Positions 12,494-13,744 of a stretch of DNA of 13,744 nucleotides are shown here, in pieces; within the stretch, counting starts at the first letter, position 1, and every line of letters begins with the position of its first letter. The notes under the pieces were generated by a model. That model was not told the DNA's origin and ran no database searches. It saw only the letters and a list, made by a program, of their open reading frames with translations. Source of the DNA: CAYYNP01 sp964472545. GTDB lineage: Bacteria > Planctomycetota > Planctomycetia > Pirellulales > Thermoguttaceae. The stretch covers positions 1 to 13,744 of the forward strand of contig CAYYNP010000270.1 in NCBI GenBank assembly GCA_964472545.1, given 5' to 3'. A program made the translations under genes and the position numbers.

Positions 12494-13744
12494 CTACTCC
12501 GCCGCCGGTCGAAGGTCGCCGTCGAGACGGGCCGTCTGGCCGGCTTCCAGCGTCAATTCGGCTGCGGTGTCGCGATAGCGGACCGTACACTGCGGGCCGG
12601 CCGTGCTGCGGATTTCGGCGGCGGTGAGGTGGCCGCCCTCCCATTGCACGTCGACCTCGAAACCGCCACGCGCCCGCAGCCCGGTAACGCGGCCGCTGGG
12701 CCATGCGCTCGGCAAGGCGGGCAGCAAGTGGATCTCGCCGGCTTGACTCTGCAGGAGCATCTCGGCCACGCCCGAGGTGGCGCCGAAGTTGCCGTCGATC
12801 TGAAACGGCGGGTGCGTGTCCCAGAGATTGTCGAGCGTGTTGCCCTTGAGTTGTTCGCTGAGCATCTTGTGGGCGTGATCGCCGTCGAGCAGCCGGGCCC
12901 AGAAGTTGATCTTCCAGGCCTTGCTCCAGCCGGTGCCGCCGTCGCCGCGTGCGGTGAGCGAAATCTTGGCCGCCTCGGCCAGCTTCGGCGTAGATACCGG
13001 CGAGATTTGCCTGCCCGGGTGTAGCGCGAAGAGGTGCGAGACGTGGCGGTGGTGGTTGTTCGGATCGTCGCGGTCTTCGCGCCATTCCTGCAACTGCCCC
13101 CACTTGCCGATCTTCGGGGCCAAGAGCCGATCGCGCAGGCCGGCCACCCTCTCGCGATACGCCCGATCGATGTCCGCGGCCGTGGCAGCGTCGATATAGT
13201 TGGTGAAAATGTCCCAGACGATCTGCTGGTCGTAGGAGACGCCGTCTTCGGTCGGTCCGTGCTCGGGCGACCATCCCATGGGGACGACCATTGTGCCGTC
13301 GGGCAGTTCCTTCAGGGCATCTTCCCAGAACTCGCAGACCTCTTTGAGGATCGGATAGGCCTGCTTCTTCAGGTAATCGGCGTCCCGTCCGAAGGCGTAG
13401 TGTTCCCAGAGGTGCTGGCAGTACCAGGCGCTGCCGGGTTTGTTCCACCGCCAGCCGTGGCCGCCGAAGATGTTGTGGCTGGTCCGCACGGTCCAACCCC
13501 GGGCGTCGCCGAATTCCCCGGCGGCCAGCGTGGCCTTGCGGCTGGGCACGCGCAACTGCTCGATCATCGTAATCAGCGGCCGGTGGCACTCCGCCAGATT
13601 GGTCTGTTCGGCCGGCCAGTAGTTCATCTGGATGTTGATGTTCGTGTGGTAGTCGCTGTGCCACGGTGGGCTGTTGCTCTGATTCCAAATGGGCGTAACC
13701 GGCGTTCCTCGCTGCTGCAAGGTGTTTCGATATGGGATGTTGCG
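12494..13744 (-). CDS. GH95 alpha-L-fucosidase, C-terminal part (5' end outside window)
   Basis: Partial: 416 residues, open in frame to the right edge, so the N-terminal beta domain and any signal peptide are missing. Glycoside hydrolase family 95 enzymes cleave alpha-1,2-linked L-fucose by inversion. The visible part covers most of the (alpha/alpha)6 barrel and the C-terminal beta domain. Catalytic positions known from the Bifidobacterium enzyme AfcA (Asn421, Asn423, Glu566, Asp766) are matched here by the 'NIN' in 'YHTNINIQMNYWPAE' (residues 35-37 of the fragment), Glu161 in 'GWSPEHGP', and Asp317 in 'QIDGNFG'. The segment 'EIHLLPALPSAWPSG' is also typical. All look intact, so the enzyme should be active. 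Targets may be fucosylated algal or host glycans; some GH95 members act on galactose. It faces the preceding operon head-on. Confidence 0.93.
   Translation of the reverse strand, partial: RNIPYRNTLQQRGTPVTPIWNQSNSPPWHSDYHTNINIQMNYWPAEQTNLAECHRPLITMIEQLRVPSRKATLAAGEFGDARGWTVRTSHNIFGGHGWRWNKPGSAWYCQHLWEHYAFGRDADYLKKQAYPILKEVCEFWEDALKELPDGTMVVPMGWSPEHGPTEDGVSYDQQIVWDIFTNYIDAATAADIDRAYRERVAGLRDRLLAPKIGKWGQLQEWREDRDDPNNHHRHVSHLFALHPGRQISPVSTPKLAEAAKISLTARGDGGTGWSKAWKINFWARLLDGDHAHKMLSEQLKGNTLDNLWDTHPPFQIDGNFGATSGVAEMLLQSQAGEIHLLPALPSAWPSGRVTGLRARGGFEVDVQWEGGHLTAAEIRSTAGPQCTVRYRDTAAELTLEAGQTARLDGDLRPAAE

Noticed and set aside
12234..13688. Minus-strand open frame of 484 codons.
   Set aside because: Shadow of the GH95 gene in another frame, and it also runs over the end of the convergent receptor-part gene; Arg-rich with no known motif.

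Overview
The window looks like chromosomal DNA of a planctomycete, probably of the Pirellulales type. The grounds are high GC content, mostly long intergenic spaces carrying several different families of palindromic repeats, BlaI/M56-peptidase regulation, a membrane protein with an aromatic 'FQFTIGYLLVW'-type segment common in these bacteria, and a GH95 fucosidase. This placement is inference from content; no marker gene is present. A run of 10 Ns (6840-6849) shows it is a draft or metagenome assembly.

Layout. 1-152: a repeat made of two hairpins in inverted orientation. 150-1034 (-): a secreted PhnD-type solute-binding protein without transporter partners in view. 1087-1590: no gene. 1591-3583 (-): two unrecognised membrane proteins, probably co-transcribed. 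3584-4103: no convincing gene. 4104-4418 (-): a small cysteine-containing protein. 4469-4534: an inverted repeat. 4554-7538 (-): aroB, epmA and efp (transcribed efp, epmA, aroB), with epmB (7577-8686, +) divergent from efp across only 38 bp. Between efp and epmA lie another inverted repeat and the assembly gap. 8739-9614 (+): a multi-pass membrane protein. 9744-9867: a 124-bp IS66-like MITE with an intact 8-bp target duplication. 10040-12484 (+): a promoter with two dyad operators, a BlaI-type repressor, an M56 (BlaR1-like) metallopeptidase, and a separate single-pass protein that carries what would normally be the C-terminal part of BlaR1. 12494-13744 (-): the C-terminal part of a GH95 alpha-L-fucosidase, running off the right edge.

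How the genes work together. EpmB should make (R)-beta-lysine from lysine, EpmA should attach it to Lys34 of EF-P, and the modified EF-P should relieve ribosome stalling at polyproline. Enzymes and target sit in one 3-kb locus; no EpmC hydroxylase is visible. The BlaI-type locus reads as a self-regulated signalling unit in which the membrane peptidase would cleave the repressor when an outside signal is sensed. Its receptor half appears to have become a separate gene. The most noteworthy items are this split receptor with its operator array, the IS66-like MITE next to it, and the unrecognised two-gene membrane module at 1591-3583.
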